DNA from: Chryseobacterium gleum
GTDB lineage: Bacteria > Bacteroidota > Bacteroidia > Flavobacteriales_D > Crocinitomicaceae
DNA length: 64,000 bases
Reading direction: 5' to 3'
Assembly: GCA_945897565.1 (NCBI GenBank)
Contig: CAMDFN010000008.1
Location: 1 to 64,000 of the forward strand
Shown: positions 24,276-35,937 of the stretch, one piece after another
Numbering within the stretch: the stretch's first letter is position 1
How the letters are laid out: every line of letters starts with the position of its first letter
Translations under genes and position numbers: made by a program
Notes under the pieces: model-generated
What the model was told of the DNA's origin: nothing
Seen by the model: only the letters and a program-made list of their open reading frames with translations
Databases searched by the model: none

Positions 24276-24869
24276 ATGTCTATTTACGCTTTCATTGGTT
24301 TTATTCCTGTGGTCAAAGCATCGAGTTTTGTACACCCGCAAGCCAACGTCACGGGCAACGTCATTATTGGTGAAAACGTTTACATTGGCCCCGGCGCTGT
24401 GCTCCGTGGCGACTGGGGCCAAATCATCATTGAAGACGGCTGCAATGTGCAAGAAAATTGCGTCATTCATATGTTCCCCGGGACTACAGTGCATTTAAAA
24501 GCTGGCGCCCACGTCGGGCATGGCGCTGTTATACATGGTGGCATCCTCGAAGAAAATTGCCTGATCGGCATGAACGCCGTCATTATGGATGACGTTGTGG
24601 TCGGAAAAGAATCCATTATTGGTGCGCTGGCTTTTGTTCCGGCTAAAATGAAAATTCCTGCACGTAGCTTAGTAGTTGGAAATCCGGCTAAAATCATCAA
24701 AGAAGTTTCCGACGACATGATCGCTTGGAAAACCGACGGAACTGCCTTATACCAACAATTGCCTTCAGATTGTCATTCAAGTCTTGTTCCTTGCGAACCA
24801 TTAACCGAGGTAGAAACCGATCGGCCAACGCAACAAAAGACCTATTTTAAGTGGCAAGAAAGGAAATAA
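24276..24869 (+). CDS. Left-handed beta-helix protein, gamma-carbonic anhydrase/PaaY-like
   Basis: 197 residues. Hexapeptide repeats build a left-handed beta helix at about 18-150 (VTGNVIIGENVYIGPGAVLR and following). The metal-ligand area reads RGDWGQIIIEDGCNVQENCV followed by IHMFPG and VGHGAVIHGG, giving His residues in the positions used by gamma-carbonic anhydrases and PaaY/CaiE. Characterised relatives are carbonic anhydrase or CoA-thioester hydrolase. No phenylacetate or carnitine genes are nearby, so the substrate is unknown. A TATCTTTA motif at 24251-24258 may be its -7 element. The 155 bp between it and the MutS2-like gene hold no other gene. Confidence 0.85.
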   Translation: MSIYAFIGFIPVVKASSFVHPQANVTGNVIIGENVYIGPGAVLRGDWGQIIIEDGCNVQENCVIHMFPGTTVHLKAGAHVGHGAVIHGGILEENCLIGMNAVIMDDVVVGKESIIGALAFVPAKMKIPARSLVVGNPAKIIKEVSDDMIAWKTDGTALYQQLPSDCHSSLVPCEPLTEVETDRPTQQKTYFKWQERK

Positions 24870-26519
<1,650 letters not shown>

Positions 26520-26523
26520 CCCT

Positions 26524-28359
26524 ATGGATCGCAATTCCACCATCGGCCTGGTCCTGATTGGCCTCATTATTACTGTTTTTTCGGTCATGAATCAGCCTTC
26601 AGAGGCTGAAATCAAAGCTGCTCAAAAGAAAGAAGCTGCAGCCGCTCAAAAAACCGAAAAAAAGGAAAACAAATCCAAAAAATCAACAAGAACAGCAGCC
26701 AACACCTCTAGCAACACCTCTAGCAACGCTTCGCAGGTCGTCAGTATGGGTGAAATCACGAGCATAGAAAACAAAGAATTGCGCATCGAGCTCAATTCCA
26801 AAGGCGGCATGCTTGCAGGAGTTTATTTAAAGTCTTACAAAAGCTACAAAGACTTCGTTGACAAAAAAACCGACGCCCTTTGCTTATTTGAAGACGGCGA
26901 TGCGCACAACCAATTAGTACTCAGTACAGCGAAAGGCAAAATATACACCAAAGATTATCTTTTTGAATTGGTTAAAAGCACCAAAAATAAAGCTGTATAC
27001 GAAGCCCAATTCAATGAAGGCACTATTCGCCAAACTTATGCGCTCAAAAAAGGCCACGACCTCTCTTACAACATAGAAGTTCTTGACAATAAAGGTTTTT
27101 TACTAGACAACAGCGTGCTCAACTGGGCAGCAGATTTCAAGAAAACAGAGCGCTTGTTTACCGAGCAACGCCGTGTATCTACCATTTGTTTTGACCAAAC
27201 AGAAAGCGGTCTAGACTACCTATCAGAAACTTCGAGTGAATCTGGTGTCGCAGAAGAAAATATCAATTGGGTGGCTTTCAAGCAGAGCTATTTTTCTGCT
27301 ATTCTGCACCCTACCAACCCATTCCCTAAAAAAGGAACAAAGTTTTACATTGAAAGCTTTAAAGAAGGGCATCCACAGGCCTGGACACACCTCAAAGGGT
27401 ACCACGCCACCATGGCGCTGGATTTCCAAAACAACGCCGCTTCTTTCAATTGGTTTTTTGGTCCGAACGACTACGAAGTACTCAAAAACTATGGCAGTGG
27501 TTACGACGACATCCTCAACTTTGGCTGGGGCTTCTTTCGCTGGATCAATATTTACGCAGTTCAGCCCATTTTCAACTTACTGATCAACAACGGCATGGCC
27601 ATTGGTTGGGCTATTTTGGTGCTCACCCTCATTCTCAAAACGATTTTGATGCCAGTGCAATGGAAGATGTTTGTGTCTTCGGTCAAGATGCGCATCTTGA
27701 AGCCTGAAATCGACGAGCTCAATGCCAAATATCCGAAGCAAGAGGACGCCATGAAAAAACAAATGGAAATGATGACGCTCTACCGCGAATCTGGCGCGAG
27801 TCCGTTAGCGGGCTGTGTGCCCATGCTTATCCAGATGCCGATCCTACTTGCGGTGTTCCGCTTCTTCCCTGCAGCATTTGAACTGCGCCAAAAAGGATTT
27901 TTATGGGCCGAAGACTTGAGTTCTTTTGACTCCATTCTCGATTTCGGCTTCCATATCCCAGTTTATGGTGACCACATCTCCTTGTTTACCTTACTCATGG
28001 CCGCCACTACCCTCGCCTACACCTACATGAACAGCGGCAACATGCAACAACCGCAGCAGCCAGGTATGCCTGACATGCGCATCATCATGTACATCTTTCC
28101 TTTCATGATGATCTTCTTCTTCAATAACTACTCTGCCGGTTTGAGCTACTATTACTTTATCTCGACATTGCTCTCTATTGTCATGATGGTCTTGATCAAG
28201 CAATTCTTTGTCAACGAAGACAAATTGAAGGTCAAAATGGCCGAGAGAAAAGCCAATAGTGCAGCCAATCCGAAAGTGAAGAAAAAATCTAAATTCCAAG
28301 AGCGCTTAGAAGAAATGCAGCGCCAACAACAAGAAACGCTCAAAAACCGTAAAAAATAA
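26524..28359 (+). CDS. yidC: Membrane protein insertase YidC
   Basis: 611 residues. An N-terminal helix (about 5-22) is followed by a Lys/Ala/Asn-rich linker and the large periplasmic beta-sandwich domain (about 75-350). The conserved insertase core of about five helices then follows, including [40 protein letters not shown] and the late helices near [17 protein letters not shown], and a basic C-terminal tail ends in KNRKK. It inserts and folds inner-membrane proteins, alone or with SecYEG. It lies between pyrG (4 bp) and fsa (4 bp). Confidence 0.97.
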   Translation: MDRNSTIGLVLIGLIITVFSVMNQPSEAEIKAAQKKEAAAAQKTEKKENKSKKSTRTAANTSSNTSSNASQVVSMGEITSIENKELRIELNSKGGMLAGVYLKSYKSYKDFVDKKTDALCLFEDGDAHNQLVLSTAKGKIYTKDYLFELVKSTKNKAVYEAQFNEGTIRQTYALKKGHDLSYNIEVLDNKGFLLDNSVLNWAADFKKTERLFTEQRRVSTICFDQTESGLDYLSETSSESGVAEENINWVAFKQSYFSAILHPTNPFPKKGTKFYIESFKEGHPQAWTHLKGYHATMALDFQNNAASFNWFFGPNDYEVLKNYGSGYDDILNFGWGFFRWINIYAVQPIFNLLINNGMAIGWAILVLTLILKTILMPVQWKMFVSSVKMRILKPEIDELNAKYPKQEDAMKKQMEMMTLYRESGASPLAGCVPMLIQMPILLAVFRFFPAAFELRQKGFLWAEDLSSFDSILDFGFHIPVYGDHISLFTLLMAATTLAYTYMNSGNMQQPQQPGMPDMRIIMYIFPFMMIFFFNNYSAGLSYYYFISTLLSIVMMVLIKQFFVNEDKLKVKMAERKANSAANPKVKKKSKFQERLEEMQRQQQETLKNRKK

Positions 28360-28363
28360 GCTT

Positions 28364-29020
28364 ATGAAATTTTTTATCGACACCGCTAACCTGAACGATA
28401 TCGCCGAAGCCCACGACATGGGTATTTTAGATGGCGTAACCACCAACCCATCTTTAATGGCCAAAGAAGGTATCAAAGGAAAGGAAAACATTTTACAACA
28501 CTACATCAATATTTGCAACATCGTCGACGGCCCGGTTAGTGCAGAAGTCATTGCCACCGACTTTGAAGGTATGGTGCGCGAAGGTGAAGAACTCGCGGCT
28601 TTGCACAAAAATATTGTCGTCAAAATACCAATGGTGACAGACGGGCTCAAAGCCATCAAATATTTCTCCAATAAAGGTATCCGCACCAATTGTACGCTCA
28701 TTTTCTCTTCAGGACAAGCCTTGGTTGCTGCCAAAGCTGGTGCAACATATGTTTCTCCATTCGTTGGGCGTCTAGACGACATCTCAACAGATGGCTTACA
28801 TCTTATTGAACAAATTCGACTCATTTTTGACAACTACGCATACGATACAGAAATCTTAGCTGCCTCTGTTCGCCACCCCATGCACATCATCAATTGTGCA
28901 AGCATAGGTGCCGATGTCATGACTGGCCCACTTTCAGTGATCAAAGCGTTGGTGAAGCACCCACTTACAGACAGCGGTTTAGCGCAATTCTTAGCTGATC
29001 ACGCTAAAGGAAATCAGTAA
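28364..29020 (+). CDS. fsa: Fructose-6-phosphate aldolase/transaldolase-like
   Basis: 218 residues, the size of the small transaldolase subfamily. Motifs: FIDTANL at the start, [14 protein letters not shown] near 23-36, the Schiff-base Lys87 in [27 protein letters not shown], and [12 protein letters not shown]. This subgroup includes both fructose-6-phosphate aldolase and true transaldolase, and many Bacteroidota members are annotated as transaldolase; the sequence does not settle it. It starts 4 bp after yidC and is followed 8 bp later by the DUF4268 gene. Confidence 0.93.
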   Translation: MKFFIDTANLNDIAEAHDMGILDGVTTNPSLMAKEGIKGKENILQHYINICNIVDGPVSAEVIATDFEGMVREGEELAALHKNIVVKIPMVTDGLKAIKYFSNKGIRTNCTLIFSSGQALVAAKAGATYVSPFVGRLDDISTDGLHLIEQIRLIFDNYAYDTEILAASVRHPMHIINCASIGADVMTGPLSVIKALVKHPLTDSGLAQFLADHAKGNQ

Positions 29021-29028
29021 GTTAAGGC

Positions 29029-29493
29029 ATGTTACCTAAAGAAGAACGCAAAGCTTTTAACGAGGCATTTTGGGCGGGCTTTAAGACACACATGCGCGCT
29101 TGCATGTCCGCAAATGGCAAGCGCATCAATTGGATCAACTATCCAACTCAAGTAAAAAACACCTACCTGCGCATGACCTGCGATGGCAAAGCCGTTTCTA
29201 TTTGTTACGATATCCAATTCAAAGACCCCGGTGTCCAAGCTATTTTTTGGGAACAACTTACTGAATTAAAAGTCGTCCTTGAAAGCAATATGTCTATTGC
29301 AACAACCTGGGAACCTCAATTCGTCAACAACGAAGGACAAACCATTGGAAGAATCTACTGGCAACTTGAGGGTCCAAACTTTTATAATCAACAAGATTGG
29401 CCAAGTATTTATACGTTTTTCAAGAAACATTTAAGGGAGTTCGACGTCTTCTATCAGGAGTTCAACGAAATCCTGATCACATTGGTCGACTAA
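29029..29493 (+). CDS. DUF4268 domain-containing protein
   Basis: 154 residues without signal peptide or helix anchors. It begins PKEERKAFNEAFWAGFK, then shows KRINWINYPT and EFDVFYQEFNEIL at the end, the profile of DUF4268. In other bacteria DUF4268 can be the C-terminal part of longer proteins related to restriction or nucleic-acid functions; the stand-alone form has no known role. It follows fsa by 8 bp on the same strand and probably ends the pyrG-yidC-fsa transcript. Confidence 0.78.
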   Translation: MLPKEERKAFNEAFWAGFKTHMRACMSANGKRINWINYPTQVKNTYLRMTCDGKAVSICYDIQFKDPGVQAIFWEQLTELKVVLESNMSIATTWEPQFVNNEGQTIGRIYWQLEGPNFYNQQDWPSIYTFFKKHLREFDVFYQEFNEILITLVD

Positions 29494-29511
29494 CTAGAAT
29501 GACTATCTTTA
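29482..29511 (+). promoter_or_regulatory. Putative promoter of the T9SS cargo gene
   Basis: TTG (29482-29484), 19-nt spacer, TATCTTTA (29504-29511). The -7-like element ends 4 nt before the ATG at 29516; the start codon itself is fixed by the signal peptide. Confidence 0.4.
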
Positions 29512-29515
29512 CCAC

Positions 29516-30313
29516 ATGAAAATTCCTACTTTTCTTTTCCTTCTTTTACTTGCTGTTCAATATCAGGCCCAAACACCTATTTTAAGCACTGATTTTCAGT
29601 CGGGAATACCGAGCAACTATACCCTACTGAACTTAGATGCACAAGCACCACACCCACAGGTACTCGCTTACGCAAGCGGCTGGATCACCACCCCCGACCC
29701 CGAAAACAACTCAGATACCGTAGCAGCGGTAAGTTCTTACTTTGAAAACCCCGATACGGCCAATCGCTGGCTCATTACCCCTGCCCTTGCGCTCGGAAGC
29801 TTTGGTAACTTTTTTCATTGGGAAGCCAAATCTCACGACCCGTCATACCCAGACGACTACCTCGTGTTGGTTTCCACCACTACTACAGACCCCTCTGCCT
29901 TTACAGACACCATTGGTTCTGTTCAACAAGAGAATTTTGAATGGACTTTTCGCGAGGTAGACCTAAGTGCTGCTGGTTACAACGATTCTACCATCTACAT
30001 TGCGTTTGTGTTGCGCACTTACGACGGTTTCAAATTGTATCTAGACGACATCGAAGTGCGCAAAGAAGACCCCGTTGGCCTGAATGAAAGTCCGAACTTC
30101 GCCTTTGATATTTTTCCCAATCCAAGTCAAGACTTCATCTACATCAAATCAGCTGCATCTGATCAATTTATTGAATTAAGAGACCTCAGTGGTCAGTTGT
30201 TGTGCACCACAACACAATCCTTCCTATCATTAACGAATTTCAAACCAGGTCCTTATTTCATTACCATTTTCGCAAATGGACAGCACCTGACCAAACGCAT
30301 CGTTAAGTTGTAA
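29516..30313 (+). CDS. Secreted T9SS cargo protein with choice-of-anchor J domain
   Basis: 265 residues. Signal peptide 1 to about 18 (ends YQAQ). The middle (about 20-180) is a choice-of-anchor J/cleaved-adhesin type beta-sandwich: LSTDFQSGIPSNYTLLNLD, RWLITPALALG and LYLDDIEV. The end is a type A T9SS sorting domain starting FDIFPNPSQDFIYI near 200 and closing TKRIVKL. It should be exported by Sec and then secreted and anchored by the type IX system. Its stop overlaps the next ATG (TAATG at 30311-30315), coupling it to an HD hydrolase, an unusual partner. Confidence 0.88.
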   Translation: MKIPTFLFLLLLAVQYQAQTPILSTDFQSGIPSNYTLLNLDAQAPHPQVLAYASGWITTPDPENNSDTVAAVSSYFENPDTANRWLITPALALGSFGNFFHWEAKSHDPSYPDDYLVLVSTTTTDPSAFTDTIGSVQQENFEWTFREVDLSAAGYNDSTIYIAFVLRTYDGFKLYLDDIEVRKEDPVGLNESPNFAFDIFPNPSQDFIYIKSAASDQFIELRDLSGQLLCTTTQSFLSLTNFKPGPYFITIFANGQHLTKRIVKL

Positions 30314-30972
30314 TGCAAGACCTCCTTTCTCAAGTAGCACATTTGGTGAAAGCCAAGTTCACCAATCAAGAAGGCAGCCACGACTGGTTCCACATAGACC
30401 GCGTCAGAAAAAACGCACTGCTCATCCAACAATCTGAAGGCGGAGACCCGCTGGTTATTGAGTTAGCTGCCTTACTCCACGACTACTCTGACCACAAATA
30501 CAACGGTGGCGATTTCGACAAAGGTGCTCAAGAAGTACATGCCTTGCTACGCGATCTCAATTCACCTGAAGAGCTGGCCTTGAAGATTGCTCAAATAGTT
30601 GGTATTGTTTCTTACAAAGGTGCTGGCGTCGCTGATCAAGAAACCATTTTAGAAGGAAAAATTGTTCGGGACGCCGATCGGCTAGACGCTATTGGCGCAG
30701 TTGGTATTGCGCGGGCCTTTTCATATGGCGGCAGCAAAGGCCGGGCCTTATACGACCCCGCTTCAAGCCCCACCATGCACAACACCAAAGAAGCATACGC
30801 CCAAGACAAAGGCCACACCATTAATCACTTTTACGAGAAGCTGTTGTTACTCAAAGACCGGATGGAAACGCCTACCGCTCAAAAAATTGCAGCGCAAAGA
30901 CACAAGTATATGGAAAATTTCTTGCTGCAGTTTATGCAGGAGTGGCATCCAGAAAATCAGGATATCTCCTAA
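30313..30972 (+). CDS. HD-domain phosphohydrolase
   Basis: 219 residues, cytosolic. Metal-binding residues of the HD fold: HDWFHIDRV near 23-31, LLHDYSDHK with the His56-Asp57 pair, and IVRDADRLDAIGAVGIARAF. Small HD proteins of this type (YedJ-like) hydrolyse nucleotides or other phosphoesters; the substrate is unknown. Its start shares a base with the stop of the T9SS cargo gene, and its last 41 bp overlap the 3' end of the convergent GSCFA gene. Confidence 0.88.
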   Translation: MQDLLSQVAHLVKAKFTNQEGSHDWFHIDRVRKNALLIQQSEGGDPLVIELAALLHDYSDHKYNGGDFDKGAQEVHALLRDLNSPEELALKIAQIVGIVSYKGAGVADQETILEGKIVRDADRLDAIGAVGIARAFSYGGSKGRALYDPASSPTMHNTKEAYAQDKGHTINHFYEKLLLLKDRMETPTAQKIAAQRHKYMENFLLQFMQEWHPENQDIS

Positions 30973-31858
30973 AAAAGTCGGCTGTTCGCTTTTCTAGATC
31001 CACTTGCAACTGCCTGGCCTCCTTACTTTCTGGATAAAGGATGTGGTGGGCTTTGCTTTTTTGTAGCGCGCCCCATTCTTCCAATATAGTTCTTGTTGAC
31101 GCTTCCAAAAATCTTTGCTGAAAATGCTCCCAAACTACAGCAATAGCTTTCTGATTTGGATGCGCGCCATCTTCTTTGAAAAAAGTGTAGTCGCGTAGCA
31201 GATCTGTCACCAACTCATAAGCTTCAAAATAAAAACAGTTGGCCTTTTCACAAAGGGTTTCAACCAATAAATGCAAGCGGGCTTTGCTGCGGTTGTTGTC
31301 CACCAAACCATCTTTGAGATGCCTAACCGGGCTTATGGTCAATACAACTTGTAAGTTGGGGTTGAAGCGCTTTAATTTGTCAAGCAAACCAAGCCACTGA
31401 GTTTGGAGTTCCTGTAATTCAGTTATTTCTTTTGTGAAATTTGATTTTGGAGCCTTGTGACAATTCGCCACAAGTTGGTGATCCGAACTTAAGGTATAAG
31501 CCCAAGTTGAACCGAAAGTAAGGAGCAGGTGACTGCTTTTTTGAAGTTGCGCGCGAAGTTCTTGATGCAATAACCTGGTTTTTTCGGACAAATCCTCTGC
31601 TGACATAGCGTAAAAAGTGCCAGATAAATCCCAGGATAAAAAGATGTCGTTGCGTTGATATGTTCTTAGTGGCGTAAATTGTTCGTTCAAGGCCCAAAGA
31701 ATGAGTTTAGAGATGGCCAAGGGATGAAAAATTGTACCGCCCGGATTGACCAAGCAGTCAAAACCATTTTGTTTCAACAAGCTGCCGATTTCTTCTGAAA
31801 AGCAACTCCCTATGAGAAGCTTTGGCTTTTGGTGCTCAAAAGGTTGTGGCGTACTCAT
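30932..31858 (-). CDS. GSCFA-domain protein
   Basis: 308 residues. The name-giving motif appears as LLIGSCFSEEIG near 15-26 (fifth residue Ser rather than Ala); LTFGSTWAY, LTISPVRHLKDG and EDGAHPNQKAIAVVW are further conserved blocks, the last with a His that resembles an SGNH-hydrolase dyad. The family occurs mainly in Bacteroidota and has no proven activity; an esterase-like fold is inferred. Its ATG overlaps the recN stop (ATGA), so it is the last gene of the bamD-rpoZ-coaBC-porD-recN run. Confidence 0.87.
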   Translation of the reverse strand: MSTPQPFEHQKPKLLIGSCFSEEIGSLLKQNGFDCLVNPGGTIFHPLAISKLILWALNEQFTPLRTYQRNDIFLSWDLSGTFYAMSAEDLSEKTRLLHQELRAQLQKSSHLLLTFGSTWAYTLSSDHQLVANCHKAPKSNFTKEITELQELQTQWLGLLDKLKRFNPNLQVVLTISPVRHLKDGLVDNNRSKARLHLLVETLCEKANCFYFEAYELVTDLLRDYTFFKEDGAHPNQKAIAVVWEHFQQRFLEASTRTILEEWGALQKSKAHHILYPESKEARQLQVDLEKRTADFFRRYPDFLDATPA

Positions 31859-33501
31859 GCACCTTTCAATAAAGCTTTTGCATTGGCAATGGCTGCAGGG
31901 CTAATTTCTTCACCGCTCAGCAACCTGGCTATTTCGTTTACACGTGCCACCGGATCTAGGTGCATAACGCTCGTTTGCATGCGTTCGCCTACAATGTTCT
32001 TTTGCACCATCCAGTGATGGGCTGCTTTTGCAGCTACTTGCGGCAGATGTGAAATGGCCATGCATTGGCCCTGGGCAGACATTTCGTTGAGTAACTTGCC
32101 TATTTTAAGCGCTACATCGCCAGACACGCCGGTATCTATTTCATCAAAAATGATGGTCGGAAGCGCCTTCTTTTCGGAAATCATTTTTTGCAGAGCTAGC
32201 ATGAGTCTAGACAACTCTCCCCCACTTGCTGCGCGTTCTACCGGCACCAAACTATGGCCAAGATTGGCAGAAAAGAGCAATGCTATTTGGCTGCAGCCAC
32301 TCGCATTGAGCTGCTCGAGTTCTTGGAGTTCAAAAGCCAATTTGGTGTGAGGTAATTTGAGTTCTTCCAAGATACCAGCCAATTGAAGAGCGAGCTGTTC
32401 AGCGCCAGCTTCTCTTTGGCTATGGAGCAGCTTTGCGGCAAGCCATAAATCTTTTTCAAGTGCCTGACATTTTTGCTCAAGCGCCTCGAGTACTGCTGCC
32501 TGGTCTTCAAGCCCCCTACTCTTTTGCAGCAGCGTTTGTTGAATTTGCAGTAACTCCGCTACATCTCTTGCCCTGTGCTTGAGTAAGGCCGTGTTGATTT
32601 TATCCTGAAGTGCTTCTAAAACCTGTAAATCAGCGGGCTCTAATTCATGATAAGAAGAAGCTGCTGCATCTCGAGCAACATCTTTGAGTTCGATGAGCAT
32701 TTGTTGCAAGCGCTCCGCATAGCCTTTCATATCGGAGTCGATATCCTTTACTTTATCTAGAATCGATTTGATTGCATACAAATTGGTATAGGGCCCGTTG
32801 TCATCTGTGAGGCTCACGAGGGCAGCTCTGGCTTCTTCGAGCTGGCTAGCGCTGGCATGTCGCTCGATCTCTTGTTCGAGTTGCTGTATCTTGGGATCTT
32901 GCAATTGTAATGCTTGGAGCTCTTCGAGCAAGAAGGTATTGTAATCTTGCTGCAATTGATCTTGTGCAAATGCCTGTTTTTTGGTGAGCACCTCTTTTTG
33001 GAGCTGTTGGAGCTGAGCAAAAGCACTTGCAAAACCGAGCTGTTCTTGCTGCAAACCCAAGAGTATATCCATGAGTTCCAACTGAAAGCGTTTGGATTTG
33101 AGCTCTAGTGTGTTATATTGCGAATGGATTTGCAACAAATGAGAAGTGAGCTGCTTGAGCACCTGAAGCGAAACGGGTACATCATTGATAAAAGCTCTGG
33201 ATTTCCCTTCAGTGGCAATTTCACGGCGAACCAGTGTTTGGACTTCAAAATCTAAATCGTTTTCTTGAAAAAAAGGACGATAACGCTCTGAAATTTCAAA
33301 AACGGCCTCTACAATTGCTTTTTTGGCACCTGGCGCAATGACCTGTAAATCGGCGCGCTCCCCTAATATGAGCTGCGTTGCCGCCAAAATAATCGACTTC
33401 CCAGATCCGGTTTCACCCGTAAATACCGTAAAACCCTGTTCAAAATCGAGCTGCACCTCTTCGATGAGGGCAAAATGTTGAATACGAAGACTGCGGAGCA
33501 T
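31855..33501 (-). CDS. recN: DNA repair protein RecN
   Basis: 548 residues. SMC-like organisation: N-terminal head MLRSLRIQHFALIEEVQLDF with Walker A FTGETGSGKSIIL near 27-39, two coiled coils (about 150-210 and 270-370), and the C-terminal head with LVPVERAASGGELSRLMLAL (signature) and PTIIFDEIDTGVSGDVA (Walker B). RecN helps hold broken DNA ends in double-strand break repair. The ATG shares its A with the porD stop (TAATG) and its stop overlaps the GSCFA start. Confidence 0.97.
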   Translation of the reverse strand: MLRSLRIQHFALIEEVQLDFEQGFTVFTGETGSGKSIILAATQLILGERADLQVIAPGAKKAIVEAVFEISERYRPFFQENDLDFEVQTLVRREIATEGKSRAFINDVPVSLQVLKQLTSHLLQIHSQYNTLELKSKRFQLELMDILLGLQQEQLGFASAFAQLQQLQKEVLTKKQAFAQDQLQQDYNTFLLEELQALQLQDPKIQQLEQEIERHASASQLEEARAALVSLTDDNGPYTNLYAIKSILDKVKDIDSDMKGYAERLQQMLIELKDVARDAAASSYHELEPADLQVLEALQDKINTALLKHRARDVAELLQIQQTLLQKSRGLEDQAAVLEALEQKCQALEKDLWLAAKLLHSQREAGAEQLALQLAGILEELKLPHTKLAFELQELEQLNASGCSQIALLFSANLGHSLVPVERAASGGELSRLMLALQKMISEKKALPTIIFDEIDTGVSGDVALKIGKLLNEMSAQGQCMAISHLPQVAAKAAHHWMVQKNIVGERMQTSVMHLDPVARVNEIARLLSGEEISPAAIANAKALLKGA

Positions 33502-34406
33502 TATTCGAGGATAGTTGAATAGCGCGTGGCGTTGGCGGGATCTAGTTTTTTAAGCAAATTGACGAGGTCCTGCTTTTCTTTGAGTTCGGAATCTGAATAA
33601 ATGTTTTTGAGTTCAGTAGTTTTCCCAAAGAGGTAACTCACCACATTGACTGTATTTGGTCGGGTGGCCATAATTGGACTCAAGAGGTTGAGGGAGGCCA
33701 TTATGGCTTTTTTACCTTCTTCTTTTTTGTCGTAGAGCTGATCAATGCCCAAGCGGTGGTATTGATAGATACAAACTCTAAACGGCTCGAAAACAGGTTG
33801 TAGCATGTTGTCTACGAGGTAAAAACGGTTTCTTTTGCTGCTCTCCGAGGATTTCCAACCCGCGGCACCACCCGTTTGGGCGAGCGTTACAATTTGTTGG
33901 GCCTCCTGAAAATAGGGTGTGCCTCCTTTTAGAGAAAATGAGTCGTAGTCCATGCCGATGATGTAGTAAGCATAAAAGGCTAAAATGGAAGTGAGGTTGT
34001 CTCGGTATTGATTGGGCACATAATTCAAGACGGCTCCCCTAGAGAAAGAAGCTTGAAAGTTTTCGTCTTGAAAATTAAAAACAGTGGAGTTGTAATTGCT
34101 ATTGAAAGCGGGGCGCACAGATGAAACTTGGATGTCGCCACGGTAAGCGCCGGTAGCAGGTATTTCGCGAATTTGGATTTGCAAATTACAATTGATGCGC
34201 TCCTCGACCTTGAATTTGTCTTTGGTCCATGCGGTGTTGTTCATGATTTCAGTGATGCTCTGCTTCATCTGATTGATGATTTCTTGTTCTGTGGAACTCA
34301 CCTCTACTTTGTTGTCTACAACAACATTGACCTGACAATTGAGTTCTTGGGCTTGCAAGCCAGTATAGACCATTAACGCAAGCAAAATAGAAAAGCACTT
34401 ATTCAT
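33501..34406 (-). CDS. porD: Type IX secretion protein PorD (DUF4835 family)
   Basis: 301 residues from the ATG at 34406; the signal peptide MNKCFSILLALMVYTGLQAQ fixes this start. The mature protein begins ELNCQVNVVVD and includes TAWTKDKFKVEERINCN, VFNFQDENFQASFSRG and AFYAYYIIGMDYDSFSLKGG, the DUF4835/PorD profile. PorD is needed for type IX secretion in Porphyromonas; its position between coaBC and recN is conserved in Bacteroidota as far as I know. The gene overlaps the end of coaBC by 8 bp. Confidence 0.88.
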   Translation of the reverse strand: MNKCFSILLALMVYTGLQAQELNCQVNVVVDNKVEVSSTEQEIINQMKQSITEIMNNTAWTKDKFKVEERINCNLQIQIREIPATGAYRGDIQVSSVRPAFNSNYNSTVFNFQDENFQASFSRGAVLNYVPNQYRDNLTSILAFYAYYIIGMDYDSFSLKGGTPYFQEAQQIVTLAQTGGAAGWKSSESSKRNRFYLVDNMLQPVFEPFRVCIYQYHRLGIDQLYDKKEEGKKAIMASLNLLSPIMATRPNTVNVVSYLFGKTTELKNIYSDSELKEKQDLVNLLKKLDPANATRYSTILE

Positions 34407-35601
34407 GATGAGCTTCAAGTATTTGAATGAGCGCAGCAGCGGTATCGGATTTACTTTGAAGCGGTAACTCAAGACGACGCTCTGCTTTATCGAATATAAT
34501 AATTTTATTGGTATCGCTGCCAAAACCACTCACGCCATTTTGCTGTTCGTTGAGCACAATATAGTCGAGGTTTTTACGGCGCAATTTACTTAACGCATTT
34601 TCTTGCGAATTATTGGTCTCGAGTGCAAAACCAATTACTTTTTGTTGGGTTTTGTGGGCAGCTGCCCAAGCCAATACATCTGGATTTTTAAGCAAAGACA
34701 ACTGCATTTGGTCTTCCTGCTTTTTGATTTTTTCTGAAGCGACATCCGCCACGCGGTAATCGGCAACTGCAGCGCTGAAAATGCCAACCGTAGCCCAAGC
34801 CCAATGGGCCTGCACTGCGCCCAATAATTCTGCGGCGCTTTCTATTTGGATCAGTTTGAGTTGGGGATGCGCGAGGTGCTGTTCTGTAGGCCCACTGATC
34901 AGCAACACTTCATGGCCTGCCTCGAGCGCGGCTTGTGCCAGCGCGTAGCCCATTTTGCCCGTAGAGTGATTGGAAATATAGCGAACTGGGTCTATGGCTT
35001 CACGGGTGGGGCCAGCAGTGATGAGCCATTTTTGAGTTGTTTTGGACTTTGGCTGGGCCTGATTTTCAAAAAAGCGCTCCAGGTATGCATAAATTTGCTC
35101 GGGCTCTTCCATGCGTCCTTGGCCTTCTAGGCCACTGGCTAAAGCGCCAAATGTAGCTGGAATGACATGCATTTTATCCGCTTCTAAAGTGGCTAAATTG
35201 CGCTTGAAACTCGGATGCTGATACATATCGAGATCCATGGCGGGAGCAATAATACACGGGCACTTTAAAGATAAATAAGTAGCCAACAAGAGGTTGTCGC
35301 AGGCCCCGGTTGCCATTTTTGAAATGGTGTTGGCCGTAGCTGGGGCAATGAGCATGACGTCAGCCCACAAACCAAGCTCGACGTGGTTGGTCCAGACGCC
35401 TGTTTGTTTGTTCCAAAATTCGCTGTAAACAGCTTCTTGCGAAAGCGTAGCCAACACCAACGGACTCACAAAATCTTGGGCATTAGGCGTGAGTACACAA
35501 CGAACTTCTGCGCCTTGTTTTTTGAGTAAGCGAACGAGAATAGGGATTTTGTAGGCGGCTATACCTCCTGTAATACCAAGAAGGATCCGCTTGCCTAGCA
35601 T
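34399..35601 (-). CDS. coaBC: Bifunctional phosphopantothenoylcysteine decarboxylase/synthetase
   Basis: 400 residues. The CoaC flavoprotein half has LGITGGIAAYKIP, the substrate loop GACDNLLLATYL and IIAPAMDLDMY; the CoaB half starts at about 192 with LITAGPTREAIDPVRYISN and HSTGKMGYALAQAAL, with FALETNN later. It carries out two steps of coenzyme A synthesis. The usual PAMN of CoaC is PAMD here, a common variant in Bacteroidota. rpoZ ends 2 bp upstream. Confidence 0.97.
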   Translation of the reverse strand: MLGKRILLGITGGIAAYKIPILVRLLKKQGAEVRCVLTPNAQDFVSPLVLATLSQEAVYSEFWNKQTGVWTNHVELGLWADVMLIAPATANTISKMATGACDNLLLATYLSLKCPCIIAPAMDLDMYQHPSFKRNLATLEADKMHVIPATFGALASGLEGQGRMEEPEQIYAYLERFFENQAQPKSKTTQKWLITAGPTREAIDPVRYISNHSTGKMGYALAQAALEAGHEVLLISGPTEQHLAHPQLKLIQIESAAELLGAVQAHWAWATVGIFSAAVADYRVADVASEKIKKQEDQMQLSLLKNPDVLAWAAAHKTQQKVIGFALETNNSQENALSKLRRKNLDYIVLNEQQNGVSGFGSDTNKIIIFDKAERRLELPLQSKSDTAAALIQILEAHHE

Positions 35602-35603
35602 GC

Positions 35604-35927
35604 TTATTGCAAAGACTCTGGCTTGCGTAAATAGATTTTATCTTCTAACAACTCTTGCATGGCAATGGCTGTTGGCTTCGGCATTTTTTCGTAATGCTTA
35701 GAAATTTCTATTTGCTCGCGGTTTTCAAAAACCTCTTCGAGGTTGTCTGTGTGGGTTGCAAATTCTTGCAATTTTTGAGTCAACTCTTCTTTGAGTTCTG
35801 AAGAGATTTGATTGGCTCTTTTGGAAATAGCCACCAAAGATTCGTAGATGTTGCCTGTTTTTTCTTCCACGAGGATGGTGTCACGGGTAACTGTAGTACG
35901 TTCTGCAGCGATATTTTTGAAACTCAT
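35604..35927 (-). CDS. rpoZ: RNA polymerase omega subunit (Rpb6/RpoZ family)
   Basis: 107 residues. TGNIYESLVAISKRANQIS near 24-42 is the Rpb6/omega helix region, followed by an acidic linker and MPKPTAIAMQELLEDKIYLR. The Bacteroidota omega protein is divergent from the enterobacterial one but sits in the conserved bamD-rpoZ-coaBC order seen here (10 bp after bamD, 2 bp before coaBC). It supports assembly of the RNA polymerase beta-prime subunit. Confidence 0.9.
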   Translation of the reverse strand: MSFKNIAAERTTVTRDTILVEEKTGNIYESLVAISKRANQISSELKEELTQKLQEFATHTDNLEEVFENREQIEISKHYEKMPKPTAIAMQELLEDKIYLRKPESLQ

Positions 35928-35937
35928 TTTTGTGTCT